In this document: positions 1-7,358 of the stretch, piece after piece
Layout: every line of letters begins with the position of its first letter
Position numbering within the stretch: position 1 is the stretch's first letter
DNA from: UBA3496 sp964558115
Lineage (GTDB): Bacteria; UBA8248
Direction: 5' to 3'
DNA: 12,349 bases
Assembly (NCBI GenBank): GCA_964558115.1
Contig: CAZLCI010000059.1
Span: forward strand, 1-12,349
Made by a program: the position numbers and the translations under genes
The notes under the pieces: model-generated
What the model saw: only the letters and a program-made list of their open reading frames with translations
The model's database searches: none
What the model was told of the DNA's origin: nothing

Positions 1-1
1 T

Positions 2-1519
2 GTAGTCACGGTCCCAGCTTATTTTAATGATAGCCAAAGACAAGCTACTACAGATGCAGGAAAAATCGCTGGATTGAATGTCCTTCGTATAATTAATGAA
101 CCTACTGCGGCTGCTTTAGCGTATGGTTTAGATAAAAAACAAGACCAAACTATAGCTGTTTATGATTTTGGTGGTGGAACTTTTGATGTTTCCATCCTTG
201 AAGTTGGAGATAACGTTGTTGAGGTTAAAGCGACTAATGGAGATACCCATCTAGGTGGTGATAATATAGATCAGCAAATTATAGAATGGTTGGTTGATGA
301 GTTTAAAAAAGATCAAGGTATTGATTTATCTACTGATCCTATGGCTTTGCAGAGGTTACGTGAAGAATCTGAGAAAGCTAAGATTGAACTTTCTAGCTCA
401 ATGGAAACTGATATTAATCTTCCATTTATTACAGCTGATTCTTCTGGACCTAAACATTTAAATATTAAAATTTCTCGATCTAAGTTAGAGCAACTTGCTG
501 GAGAATTGGTAGAAAGAACACTTATTCCTTGTCGTCAATCTTTAAATGATGCAAATCTTCAACCGGGAGATATAGATGAGGTCGTTTTAGTTGGTGGTTC
601 AACACGTATGCCCCTTGTTCAGGAAACAGTAAAGAAATTTTTCACTAAAGAACCTCATAAAGGCGTGAATCCAGATGAAGTTGTTGCAGTTGGTGCGGCG
701 GTACAGGGTGGCGTTTTAGCGGGTGATGTTAAAGATGTTCTCTTATTGGATGTTACCCCACTATCACTTGGTATAGAGACTTTAGGTAACGTTTGTACGA
801 AACTCATTGAGCGTAACACGACAATTCCCGTTAAAAAAAGTGAAACATTTTCTACCGCAGCCGACAATCAAACTTCTGTAGAGGTACATGTTCTTCAGGG
901 AGAGAGAGAGATGGCTTTAGATAATCGTAGTCTTGGAAAATTTCATCTTGTGGATATTCCTTCTGCTCCGCGTGGGGTGCCACAAATAGAAGTTACCTTT
1001 GACATAGATGCTAATGGAATAGTTAATGTTTCAGCAAAAGATTTAGGTACGGGTAAGGAACAAGCTATTACGATTACAAGTTCAAGTGGTATTTCTGAAG
1101 AAGAAATAAATAATATGGTCAAAGATGCTGAAGAAAATGCTGGAGAAGATAAAAAACGTAGAGAGTTAGTAGAGTCTAGGAACAACGCAGAATCCCTTGC
1201 CTACAGTACAGAGAAAATGTTAAGCGAAAGCAATGACAAGATTTCTGAGGAAGATAAAAAAGCTATAGAAGATGCTATAGCAGAGGTTCGTAAAGTGCTC
1301 GAAAACCAAGAAGCCACTATAGAAGAAATTGATTCATCGAAAACAAATTTGGAAACAGCGTCACATAAATTGTCTCAGGCGATGTACGAAGAAGCTAGTA
1401 AACAAGCAAATACAGATTCTGAAGATCCATCTGCAAATACAGAAAATGGAAATAAAACAGGTGGTGATGATGGTGATGTAGTAGATGCAGAATTTGAAGA
1501 AGTTAAAAAAGACAAATAA
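2..1519 (+). CDS. dnaK: Molecular chaperone DnaK (Hsp70), 5' end cut by window edge
   Basis: ATP-driven cytosolic Hsp70 that binds exposed hydrophobic segments of client proteins, working with J-proteins and GrpE. The reading frame is open from base 2, so the gene starts upstream; about 138 N-terminal residues are missing by comparison with E. coli DnaK. Seen in order: the ATPase-domain stretch VPAYFNDSQRQAT, NEPTAAALAYGLDK, the phosphate-binding DFGGGTFDVS, the VVLVGGSTRMP motif, the interdomain linker DVLLLDVTPLSLGIET, the substrate-binding beta domain, then the helical lid. The C-terminus is acidic and Asn/Gly-rich and ends DAEFEEVKKDK, the usual DnaK tail that contacts J-proteins. No frameshift is visible. 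It is followed after 35 nt by a J-protein gene and then hspR and grpE, so it is the head, or near the head, of the heat-shock operon. Identification is certain; the promoter and any HspR operator are outside the window. Confidence 0.98.
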   Translation, partial: VVTVPAYFNDSQRQATTDAGKIAGLNVLRIINEPTAAALAYGLDKKQDQTIAVYDFGGGTFDVSILEVGDNVVEVKATNGDTHLGGDNIDQQIIEWLVDEFKKDQGIDLSTDPMALQRLREESEKAKIELSSSMETDINLPFITADSSGPKHLNIKISRSKLEQLAGELVERTLIPCRQSLNDANLQPGDIDEVVLVGGSTRMPLVQETVKKFFTKEPHKGVNPDEVVAVGAAVQGGVLAGDVKDVLLLDVTPLSLGIETLGNVCTKLIERNTTIPVKKSETFSTAADNQTSVEVHVLQGEREMALDNRSLGKFHLVDIPSAPRGVPQIEVTFDIDANGIVNVSAKDLGTGKEQAITITSSSGISEEEINNMVKDAEENAGEDKKRRELVESRNNAESLAYSTEKMLSESNDKISEEDKKAIEDAIAEVRKVLENQEATIEEIDSSKTNLETASHKLSQAMYEEASKQANTDSEDPSANTENGNKTGGDDGDVVDAEFEEVKKDK

Positions 1520-1554
1520 TTTTATTCTAATTTTTTATCTTTCAGGAAATTTGT

Positions 1555-2502
1555 ATGTCGAAACGGGACTATTATGAGATTTTGGGAGTAAATAGAGATG
1601 TGTCTTCTGAACAATTAAAAAGATCATTTAAAAAACTTGCGAGAAAGTATCATCCTGATGTAAATCCAGGGAATAAATCTGCTGAAGAGCGTTTTAAGGA
1701 AATAAGCGAGGCTTATGCAGTTCTTTCCGATGTTGAAAAAAGACGTAAATACGACACTATGGGACATGCTGCATTTTCTGGAGGTAATCCATGGGAAGGC
1801 GGAATAAATATGGAAGATATCTTAAAAGACATAGGTATAGGAGATATCTTTGGTAGTTTTTTTGGTGGTCAACGTGGGAGAACTTCCTATCGTTCCTCAA
1901 ACTGGGGTCCTCAAGTCAATACAAAAGGAGAGGATGTAAATTATTCCATGGAAGTTGGTTTCGATGATGCTCTACGTGGCCTCGAAACTGTCGTAACAGT
2001 TCCGAAGAATATTATTGACAATGGTGTACTCAGAAGAGCAACAGAAAGAATTAAAGTAAAAATACCTGCTGGTGTTTCTAATGGTTCTCGGATTAGATTA
2101 ACAGGCAAAGGAGAGCCTTCTCAGAGTGGTGGGAAAAATGGCGATCTTTATATTTTAACTAAGGTAAGTACACATCCTTATATTGAAAGGAAAGGAGATA
2201 ATTTATATATTGATCTTCCTCTGACTCTGGGTGAACTTTCTTTAGGTACTCGTGTAGAATTAGAAACTTTCGAAGGAGTAACGAAAGTTACAATTCCTCC
2301 TGGGACTCAAAATGGACAAAGGTTACGGCTAAATGGTAAAGGCGCACCTCAAATGAAGGGAACTGGGAAGGGAGATCTATTTGTAGCAGTAAATTTGAAA
2401 CTTCCTGAAAGAATTGACGAAAAAAGTAAAGATTTAATTCGAGAATTTGAAAGATTGAACCCAATTGATCCTAGAGAAGGAATGAATATTTCACGAACTT
2501 AA
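1555..2502 (+). CDS. cbpA: DnaJ/CbpA-type J-domain co-chaperone without zinc finger
   Basis: Type II J-protein (315 aa) that stimulates DnaK ATPase and delivers clients. The J domain covers about residues 1-70, with the obligatory HPD at 33-35 in KYHPDVNPG. A Gly/Phe-rich linker follows (about 75-118), then two C-terminal beta domains with typical phrases VKIPAGVSNGSRIRLTGKG (about 168-186) and VTIPPGTQNGQRLRLNGKG (about 245-263). There are no CxxCxGxG repeats, which separates it from the second J-protein at 3772. The ATG at 1555 has an AGGA Shine-Dalgarno 7 nt upstream (1544-1547). It lies 35 nt after dnaK and 13 nt before hspR, so it is surely co-transcribed with them. A dnaK - zinc-less dnaJ - hspR order is known from several lineages. 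Naming it cbpA rather than dnaJ2 is a convention; the function as a J-protein is not in doubt. Confidence 0.93.
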   Translation: MSKRDYYEILGVNRDVSSEQLKRSFKKLARKYHPDVNPGNKSAEERFKEISEAYAVLSDVEKRRKYDTMGHAAFSGGNPWEGGINMEDILKDIGIGDIFGSFFGGQRGRTSYRSSNWGPQVNTKGEDVNYSMEVGFDDALRGLETVVTVPKNIIDNGVLRRATERIKVKIPAGVSNGSRIRLTGKGEPSQSGGKNGDLYILTKVSTHPYIERKGDNLYIDLPLTLGELSLGTRVELETFEGVTKVTIPPGTQNGQRLRLNGKGAPQMKGTGKGDLFVAVNLKLPERIDEKSKDLIREFERLNPIDPREGMNISRT

Positions 2503-2515
2503 TGGGGATAAGGTC

Positions 2516-2920
2516 TTGGTGCGTAGGAGCAGGAAACAAGTAAGATATACTATAAGTACTGTTGCTGAAATGTTCGAAATACATCCACAGACCTTGAGAA
2601 TGTATGAACGTGAAGGATTAATTGAACCGATGCGAAGTGAGGGAAGAACTCGTCTTTATGAAGAGAAAGATTTAGAAAAATTGGAGATTATTTTAACACT
2701 TACTAGAGATATGGGAATTAATTTGGCTGGAGTTGAAGTGATTATAGAATTACGTCAAAAACTACATTTGGCTATAGAAAGACTTGAGCAGATGGAAGAG
2801 GTTTTAAGTAGCGATGCTTTTGAGGAATTTCGTCAAAAAATTGAAAATGCAACTCCTGACATGAATGCTCTTATCCCATCTATAGGAGCGAAACTTATGA
2901 AACTTAAAAGAAAGAAATAA
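2516..2920 (+). CDS. hspR: MerR-family heat-shock repressor HspR
   Basis: Predicted DNA-binding repressor of the dnaK operon (134 aa). The N-terminal winged-helix of the MerR family spans about residues 10-80: YTISTVAEMF, then HPQTLRMYEREGLIEP (about 23-38), GRTRLYEEKDLEKLE, and GINLAGVEVIIELR (about 67-80). The HPQTLRxYEREGL and GINLAGxExIIEL phrases are diagnostic of HspR rather than metal- or drug-sensing MerR proteins. A coiled coil (about 80-112) probably dimerises it. In studied species HspR binds HAIR inverted repeats and needs DnaK as co-repressor; I infer the same feedback here because the gene sits inside the chaperone cluster. No ATG start is available. TTG at 2516 has GGGGA 7 nt upstream; GTG at 2519 has AAGG 5 nt upstream; either would work and they differ by one residue. 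The C-terminus is very basic (KLMKLKRKK), which is less usual. Confidence 0.92.
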   Translation: MVRRSRKQVRYTISTVAEMFEIHPQTLRMYEREGLIEPMRSEGRTRLYEEKDLEKLEIILTLTRDMGINLAGVEVIIELRQKLHLAIERLEQMEEVLSSDAFEEFRQKIENATPDMNALIPSIGAKLMKLKRKK

Positions 2921-2997
2921 CCGAAATATAATTTGATATGCTGTTTCCGTTTTGCGGCATTCGTAAATATTTTTAGATTGCAAAGTTTCTAACTTTT

Positions 2998-3002
2998 GGA
3001 GG
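2998..3002 (+). promoter_or_regulatory. Shine-Dalgarno site of grpE
   Basis: GGAGG, 7 nt before the ATG at 3010. It decides between the TTG at 3007 and the ATG at 3010 as start, in favour of the ATG. Confidence 0.8.
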
Positions 3003-3009
3003 TTGTTTG

Positions 3010-3741
3010 ATGCAAGAAGAGAATGTTGATTCTAACGATGATGAAAAATCACCTTTAGAAGAGAATAGTATTTCTTCTGACGCTAAAGATCACGATGATT
3101 TAAAAGAGAACCAGAAAGAAGAAGAAAAAGCTCGTGTGAATGATCGTAGACGTTTTAAATCAGAAGAAGATTCAACTGAAGAAGATGAAGAAAAGGATGA
3201 ATCACCGTCCTTAGTGCCAAGTTATGTTGAAATTTTAGAGCAAAAGGTTTTGATCGCAGAAGAGAAACTTCAAGAACATATAGCAAGGGTTAATAAAGAA
3301 TCTAAAGAGTTTAGAATGCGTCAAGAAAAGGATTTAGAGAGAAGAAGTCAGCAAGTAAAAAAAGAATTGTTTACTAGCTTATTGAGTATTGGCGATGATT
3401 TGTCTAGAGCCAATCAAGCGTTACAAGATGGGGGGACAAGTAAACTTGAAAAAAACATAGAAGGTATCCAGTCCCTGATTGAAGGATTTCGAATGATTCA
3501 GAGTAGATTTTTTCAGGAATTATCGTCACAAGGGGTAAAATCAATTCAATCTGTTGGACAAGTTTTCGATCCTGTAAGACATGAAGCAATACGTTCTGAC
3601 GATGTGAAAGATAAAGAGTTAGATGGAAAAATTCTGGAAGAACTTTCAGTAGGATATTTTTTAAACGATGAGATTCTCCGTCCTAGTCGTGTTGCAGTCG
3701 GAAGGTATATCGAATCAGAAAAAGATGGGCAATCTACTTAA
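3010..3741 (+). CDS. grpE: Nucleotide exchange factor GrpE
   Basis: Releases ADP from DnaK to reset the chaperone cycle. The 243-aa product has a highly acidic, low-complexity N-terminal region (about 1-66, probably disordered) with an embedded VNDRRRF at 43-49. A long coiled coil follows (about 70-130, from SYVEILEQKV onward), then a four-helix segment, then the C-terminal beta domain with the GrpE signature: FDPVRHEAI (186-194), ILEELSVGYFLND (208-220), ILRPSRVAVG (222-231). Length is somewhat above E. coli GrpE (197 aa), all of the excess being in the acidic N-terminus. It is 89 nt after hspR and 30 nt before dnaJ. The 89-nt gap is the largest inside the cluster and could carry an internal promoter, though I could not recognise one. 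Confidence 0.96.
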   Translation: MQEENVDSNDDEKSPLEENSISSDAKDHDDLKENQKEEEKARVNDRRRFKSEEDSTEEDEEKDESPSLVPSYVEILEQKVLIAEEKLQEHIARVNKESKEFRMRQEKDLERRSQQVKKELFTSLLSIGDDLSRANQALQDGGTSKLEKNIEGIQSLIEGFRMIQSRFFQELSSQGVKSIQSVGQVFDPVRHEAIRSDDVKDKELDGKILEELSVGYFLNDEILRPSRVAVGRYIESEKDGQST

Positions 3742-3771
3742 AGGTATGGTTGACTCGGGAGAAAATTCAAA

Positions 3772-4923
3772 GTGTCAAAAAGGGATTTTTACGAAGTTTT
3801 AAATATTAATAGGAATGCAACAGAGTCGGAAATAAAAAAAGCTTACCGCTCAACAGCAATGCAGTATCATCCTGATAGAAATCCAGGAGATACAAAAGCT
3901 GAAGAACTTTTTAAAGAAGCTTCTGAAGCCTATCAAGTTTTAAGTGATACTCAAAAAAGAGATATTTATGATCAATATGGACATGACGGACTCTCTGGAG
4001 GATTTTCGTCGGGTTTCTCAAGTGTAGATGATATTTTTTCATCTTTTGGAGATGTTTTTTCTGACGTTTTTGGAGGAGGATTTGGTAGAAGATCTAAGGG
4101 AGATGGGAGAGTAAAAGGAAGAGATCTTGCATATCAGTTAGATCTCACATTCGAAGAAGCTGCTATGGGTTCAGAACATGATGTGGAGTTTGAAAGAGAA
4201 ATTGAGTGTGTCTATTGCGGTGGTACAGGAGCTAAAAGTACAGAATCTATTCTTAATTGTGAAACTTGTGGAGGTAGTGGTCAAATAGCATATAGGCAAG
4301 GATTTGTAACTTTTAGTTCTCAGTGTTCGGAATGTGATGGTTCTGGAAAAAAAATTACAGAGCATTGTGAGGATTGTAAAGGTTCTGGGAAACGTCCGGA
4401 AGAATGTTCTGTGAAAGTTAAAATTCCTCCAGGAGCAGATCATGAATCACGTTTAAGATTAAGGGAAAAGGGAGAAGGTGGTATTAATGGTGGACCTTCT
4501 GGAGATTTACATGTAATAGTCAATTTATTAAAACATGAGAGATTAGAAAGAGAAGGAAATAATGTTTATAGCAGAGAAAATGTAACCTTTTCTCAGGCCG
4601 CACTTGGTGGAAAAATTCTTGTTCAGACTTTGTATGGAGAGAGTGAAATTACAGTGCCACAGGGTGTTCAGTCAGGAGAAAGTGCTGTTATTAAACAACA
4701 AGGATTTCCATCTTTGAGAAATAATTCTAAGGGTGATCATATAGTGGTTTTTTCCGTACTTACACCGAGAAAGTTAAGTTCGAAAGAAAAGAAGCTATTC
4801 CAAGAATTAGCTAAATTTGAAAAGCAAGGAACACCAACGACTAAATCTTTTCTGAACTGTCTTCATATATCTGATAAGATAAAAAAGTATTTTGAGTTTA
4901 CAAGGTTGCCTTTCTATAGATAA
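3772..4923 (+). CDS. dnaJ: Chaperone DnaJ (Hsp40, type I, with zinc finger)
   Basis: Canonical DnaJ (383 aa) that binds unfolded clients and activates DnaK. J domain about 1-70 with HPD at 33-35 (YHPDRNPGD); Gly/Phe/Ser-rich linker about 75-108; four CxxCxGxG zinc motifs, CVYCGGTG (146-153), CETCGGSG (163-170), CSECDGSG (185-192) and CEDCKGSG (199-206), which bind two Zn ions; then C-terminal beta domains with VKIPPGADHESRLRL (about 216-230). All eight cysteines are present. The start is GTG at 3772 with GGAG 10 nt upstream. The last 30 residues, rich in Phe, Lys and Thr and ending TRLPFYR, are a little longer than the usual DnaJ tail but keep the DKIKKYF-type end helix; I see no sign of a frameshift. 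The first residues (MSKRDFYEVL) closely match those of the other J-protein at 1555, suggesting old duplication within the cluster. Confidence 0.97.
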   Translation: MSKRDFYEVLNINRNATESEIKKAYRSTAMQYHPDRNPGDTKAEELFKEASEAYQVLSDTQKRDIYDQYGHDGLSGGFSSGFSSVDDIFSSFGDVFSDVFGGGFGRRSKGDGRVKGRDLAYQLDLTFEEAAMGSEHDVEFEREIECVYCGGTGAKSTESILNCETCGGSGQIAYRQGFVTFSSQCSECDGSGKKITEHCEDCKGSGKRPEECSVKVKIPPGADHESRLRLREKGEGGINGGPSGDLHVIVNLLKHERLEREGNNVYSRENVTFSQAALGGKILVQTLYGESEITVPQGVQSGESAVIKQQGFPSLRNNSKGDHIVVFSVLTPRKLSSKEKKLFQELAKFEKQGTPTTKSFLNCLHISDKIKKYFEFTRLPFYR

Positions 4924-4965
4924 ATATGTTCTTCTTGTATTTTTTATTTTACTAAAGAGGGAAAA

Positions 4966-5487
4966 ATGTCTGAAGAAGAAAAAAGCATTTCAGAGAATGA
5001 AGATCCTCAAAGTTTTAAAGTTTCAGATAGACGCTATTCTGTAACTGGTTATGATGCAGAGGAAGTTGAGGAAAAATCAGATAGTAATCCTCCTATTATT
5101 TCTTCTGATAGTTCGAATACCTCAGAGCAAACGGAGAATGTTCCTGAGGTAAATCAACAAACTCATCAAGATGTTAAGCAGTCTCCACCAGATCAGTCGT
5201 CCGACATTCCATCAGAAGAATCTAAGGAAGAAGAGGAAGATGAAAAACATTTTGAAATGATGGTCGCTATTCTGCAAGCGAATGCTTTGGGCGCCATGGG
5301 GCTTCATCCTCAAACTGGAGAAAAAGTAGGTTCAGCTGATCCTAGAGCTGCAAAATTATTTGTTGATCTTTTTGGAATGTTAGAAGAAAAAATGAAAGGA
5401 AATTTGACTGAAGAAGAGGCAGATATACTTAAGCAAGTCCGATCAAATATGCAAGTTGCCTATGTACAGCATGTTGGTATCGGATAA
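4966..5487 (+). CDS. DUF1844 domain protein
   Basis: A 173-aa protein of unknown function. The first 95 residues are polar, acidic and Ser/Gln-rich, and look disordered; they contain VSDRRY at 19-24. The C-terminal part (about 97-168) matches the DUF1844 pattern as I know it: a helix with AILQANALGAMG, a PxTGEK turn (115-120), then DLFGMLEEKMKGNLTEEE (134-151) and an amphipathic helix ending MQVAYVQ. No signal peptide or membrane segment is seen. The ATG has GAGG 5 nt upstream. It sits 42 nt after dnaJ and 40 nt before rpoZ on the same strand, so it is probably co-expressed with the chaperones and omega. DUF1844 proteins occur in Acidobacteriota, Planctomycetota and deltaproteobacterial groups; no role is established that I know of. 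The family call rests on recalled motifs. Confidence 0.83.
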   Translation: MSEEEKSISENEDPQSFKVSDRRYSVTGYDAEEVEEKSDSNPPIISSDSSNTSEQTENVPEVNQQTHQDVKQSPPDQSSDIPSEESKEEEEDEKHFEMMVAILQANALGAMGLHPQTGEKVGSADPRAAKLFVDLFGMLEEKMKGNLTEEEADILKQVRSNMQVAYVQHVGIG

Positions 5488-5517
5488 GAAAATTTAAAAA
5501 TTTATATTTAGTGTTTT

Positions 5518-5522
5518 GGAGG
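5518..5522 (+). promoter_or_regulatory. Shine-Dalgarno site of rpoZ
   Basis: GGAGG with 5 nt to the ATG at 5528. It overlaps the upstream in-frame TTG at 5516, which rules that codon out as the start. Confidence 0.8.
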
Positions 5523-5527
5523 CATTT

Positions 5528-5797
5528 ATGTTAGAGCAAGCTAGCTATGATGAGCTTTTTGAACGTGCATCCGATCAAGTAGAGAATAGATTCTTAATGT
5601 CTATTTTACTTGCTAAGAGAGTTAATCAATTGAGGAATGGAGCGGAACCTCTTGTAGAAACAAAAAAAACGGATAGTAAGGAAGAGGTAGTTTTTCGAGA
5701 GATTATTGAAGGAAAACTCGAGTGGACTGATACTAGGAATGATTCTGAAGAAGTTCTTTTAGATGAAAATTCTATAGAGTTAAATACGGAAGATTAG
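5528..5797 (+). CDS. rpoZ: DNA-directed RNA polymerase omega subunit
   Basis: Small subunit (89 aa) that wraps the C-terminal tail of beta-prime and helps RNA polymerase assemble. The core omega pattern is visible at residues 20-38, NRFLMSILLAKRVNQLRNG, which corresponds to the family's NRF-x-LVLLAAKRARQL-x-G; the downstream helix FREIIEGKLEW (about 56-66) also fits. The tail (about 67-89) is acidic. Length is normal for omega. The start at 5528 is fixed by a GGAGG site. The gene ends the plus-strand cluster and its stop codon overlaps the stop of the opposing aminotransferase gene by 4 nt. Linkage to the dnaK cluster is unusual: rpoZ more often sits beside gmk and coaBC. The call is based on the motif, as the sequence is too short for more. 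Confidence 0.85.
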   Translation: MLEQASYDELFERASDQVENRFLMSILLAKRVNQLRNGAEPLVETKKTDSKEEVVFREIIEGKLEWTDTRNDSEEVLLDENSIELNTED

Positions 5798-6921
5798 AGA
5801 TATTTTTCTTTTAAAAACTTTCCTATTAGGTTGATTCCTTCTTCTATATTTTCTTTTGAATTGCAGTACGACAGTCTGAGGTGACCTTCTCCTTTTGGCC
5901 CAAAATCTTTTCCAGGAGCTAGTGCTACACCTGTAGAGATAAGTATTTCACTTGCAAGTTTCATACTATCTTTTTCAAAATCACTTACATTAAAAAGAGC
6001 GTAAAAAGCTCCATCAGGGTATGGATTTGTTTCAAGTCCAATCGATTCTAAACCTTCTAAAGCTAACTTCCTTCTTTCAGTGTAGATTTTATTCATCAGT
6101 TTCGCTTCGGGTATTGCTTTCTGAAGTGCAGTAATTCCTGCTATTTGGACAAATGGATTAGCTGAAATAAAGAAATTTTGTTGGAGTATCTCTAATTTTC
6201 TAACGAAAAATTCTGGTACAATCATATATCCTAATCTCCATCCAGTCATAGCAAAAAATTTAGAAAAGCCGTTTATTACAACTGCATTATCTGAGAATTC
6301 TAATGCTGAATAATCTCTTGTTCCCGTACTAATTCCATGATAGATCTCATCTGAGACGATTGTTGGCTGTAATCTTGACAATTTTTCCATTTCCTCCTTT
6401 GTTAATCTTGTGCCAGTAGGATTAGAGGGGGAGTTAATTAAAATGATTTTTGTTTTGTCAGTGATATAGTTCGTAATTTCAGATGAAAAGTTTTTGAATG
6501 GAACCAAAATAGGCTTAGCACCTGTAGAGGTTATAAACGAAGGATAGCATGCGTAGTGGGGATCAGAAATTATTGCTTCGTTATCACTATCAAGAAGTAA
6601 TTGGAATAAAATCAACATGGCTGGACTAGTGCCGTTTGTGACAATTACTCTATTTGGTGAAATATTTAAATTATAAGTTTCGTTGTAATAATTCGAAATG
6701 GATATTCTTAATTCTAATATTCCTAAGGAATTTGTATAATGAGTATTACCATTTTCAAGTGCTTTTTTTGCAGAATCGACTATCACTTTAGGTGTGGGGA
6801 AATCCGGTTCCCCAAGTTCCAAGTGTATAATTTTCTTTCCGTCTCTCTCAAGATCTTTAGCTTTTCTTAAGATGTCCATAACTAGAAATGGTTGAATTTC
6901 TTCAGTTTTTCGAGAGAACAT
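5794..6921 (-). CDS. PLP-dependent aspartate-type aminotransferase (class I/II)
   Basis: Cytosolic fold-type I aminotransferase (375 aa) exchanging an amino group between an amino acid and a 2-oxo acid. Seen: LGEPDFPTP (36-44); HYTNSLGILELR (61-72), the YT-x-GxxELR pattern; cofactor-phosphate segment TNGTSPAM (95-102); the PLP-ring stacking Tyr in DPHYACYP (Tyr123); SPSNPTGT with Asn167; SDEIYHG with Asp191 and Tyr194; Schiff-base Lys221 in NGFSKFFAMTGWRLGY; and Arg349 in HLRLSY for the substrate carboxylate. All catalytic positions are present and length is normal. The family includes aspartate, alanine, aromatic and LL-diaminopimelate transaminases, so the substrate cannot be fixed. It is read away from the HU gene (126-nt gap) and ends inside the rpoZ stop. 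Only weak AGGA/GAAAGA purine stretches precede its ATG. Confidence 0.94.
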   Translation of the reverse strand: MFSRKTEEIQPFLVMDILRKAKDLERDGKKIIHLELGEPDFPTPKVIVDSAKKALENGNTHYTNSLGILELRISISNYYNETYNLNISPNRVIVTNGTSPAMLILFQLLLDSDNEAIISDPHYACYPSFITSTGAKPILVPFKNFSSEITNYITDKTKIILINSPSNPTGTRLTKEEMEKLSRLQPTIVSDEIYHGISTGTRDYSALEFSDNAVVINGFSKFFAMTGWRLGYMIVPEFFVRKLEILQQNFFISANPFVQIAGITALQKAIPEAKLMNKIYTERRKLALEGLESIGLETNPYPDGAFYALFNVSDFEKDSMKLASEILISTGVALAPGKDFGPKGEGHLRLSYCNSKENIEEGINLIGKFLKEKYL

Positions 6922-6988
6922 ATTTTATCTTTCATCCTAATATTTAAAATTGCTTGTTTTTCTTGCTCCCTGAATTGCACAATGTTAA

Positions 6989-6994
6989 TATAAT
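6989..6994 (+). promoter_or_regulatory. Possible -10 element of the HU/IHF gene promoter
   Basis: A perfect TATAAT in the 126-nt divergent gap, 53 nt before the TTG start at 7048. The nearest -35 candidate, TTGCTC at 6963-6968, gives a 20-nt spacer, which is too long, and there is no TG extension. In such AT-rich DNA a chance match is possible, so the call is tentative. The rest of the gap is AT-rich with no other recognised site. Confidence 0.35.
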
Positions 6995-7047
6995 TCTTAC
7001 TTAATTAATATTTATTTTCTTTTTCTTTTCGTTTCTAGGGTCCGATT

Positions 7048-7356
7048 TTGACTAAAGTAGATATCGTTAATCTTGTCGCAGGTGATACAGGATTAAGTAA
7101 AGTGAAATCTGAGGAAGCAGTAGAGACAATTTTCAATGCCATTAAAAGTAGTTTGTCGAAAGGAGATCCTGTAGTTCTCAGAAGATTTGGTTCTTTCGAT
7201 GTAAGGAATAAAAATGCACGAATCGGAAGAAATCCTAAAACAGGTAAAGAAGCTGAAATAAGTGCACGTAAAGTAGTGAGATTTAAGCCAGGCAAATATT
7301 TTAAATTAGTACTAAATGATAAATCGAAAATGAAATCCTCTTCGCGTTTTTATTGA
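7048..7356 (+). CDS. HU/IHF-family nucleoid DNA-binding protein
   Basis: Small basic dimeric protein (102 aa) that bends DNA and shapes the nucleoid. The fold's helix pair (about 1-40) is followed by RRFGSFDVRNKNARIGRNP (45-63) and TGKEAEISARKVVRFKPGK (65-83). Pro63 in the GRNPKTG arm tip is the residue that intercalates into DNA. The arm and the ARKVVRFKPGK segment resemble IHF alpha as much as HU; outside Proteobacteria that split is not reliable, so no symbol is given. It has about 10 extra residues, polar and basic, after the usual end. The start is TTG at 7048: an in-frame TAG lies at 7036, no ATG follows it, and MTKVDIVNLV matches the family N-terminus. AGGG sits 7 nt upstream. It stops 2 nt before the stop of the opposing queA. 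Confidence 0.93.
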   Translation: MTKVDIVNLVAGDTGLSKVKSEEAVETIFNAIKSSLSKGDPVVLRRFGSFDVRNKNARIGRNPKTGKEAEISARKVVRFKPGKYFKLVLNDKSKMKSSSRFY

Positions 7357-7358
7357 TA

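Noticed and set aside
2786..2795. CTTGAG inside hspR as half of a HAIR operator
   Set aside because: No inverted partner lies at the required spacing, and the bases encode the conserved coiled-coil residues RLEQ.
2938..2960. Possible terminator hairpin after hspR
   Set aside because: The stem is about 6 bp with a G-T pair and a 10-11 nt loop, and the T-rich stretch comes several bases later with A residues between. Too weak to call a terminator.
4171..4443. Minus-strand open frame inside dnaJ
   Set aside because: It is the shadow of the zinc-finger coding region; its Thr/Phe-rich product follows from the Cys/Gly codons on the other strand and has no start signal.
5488..5520. AAATTTAAAAATTT-type repeat before rpoZ as promoter or operator
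   Set aside because: It is low-complexity AT sequence without a recognisable -35/-10 pair; short palindromes are expected by chance at this base composition.
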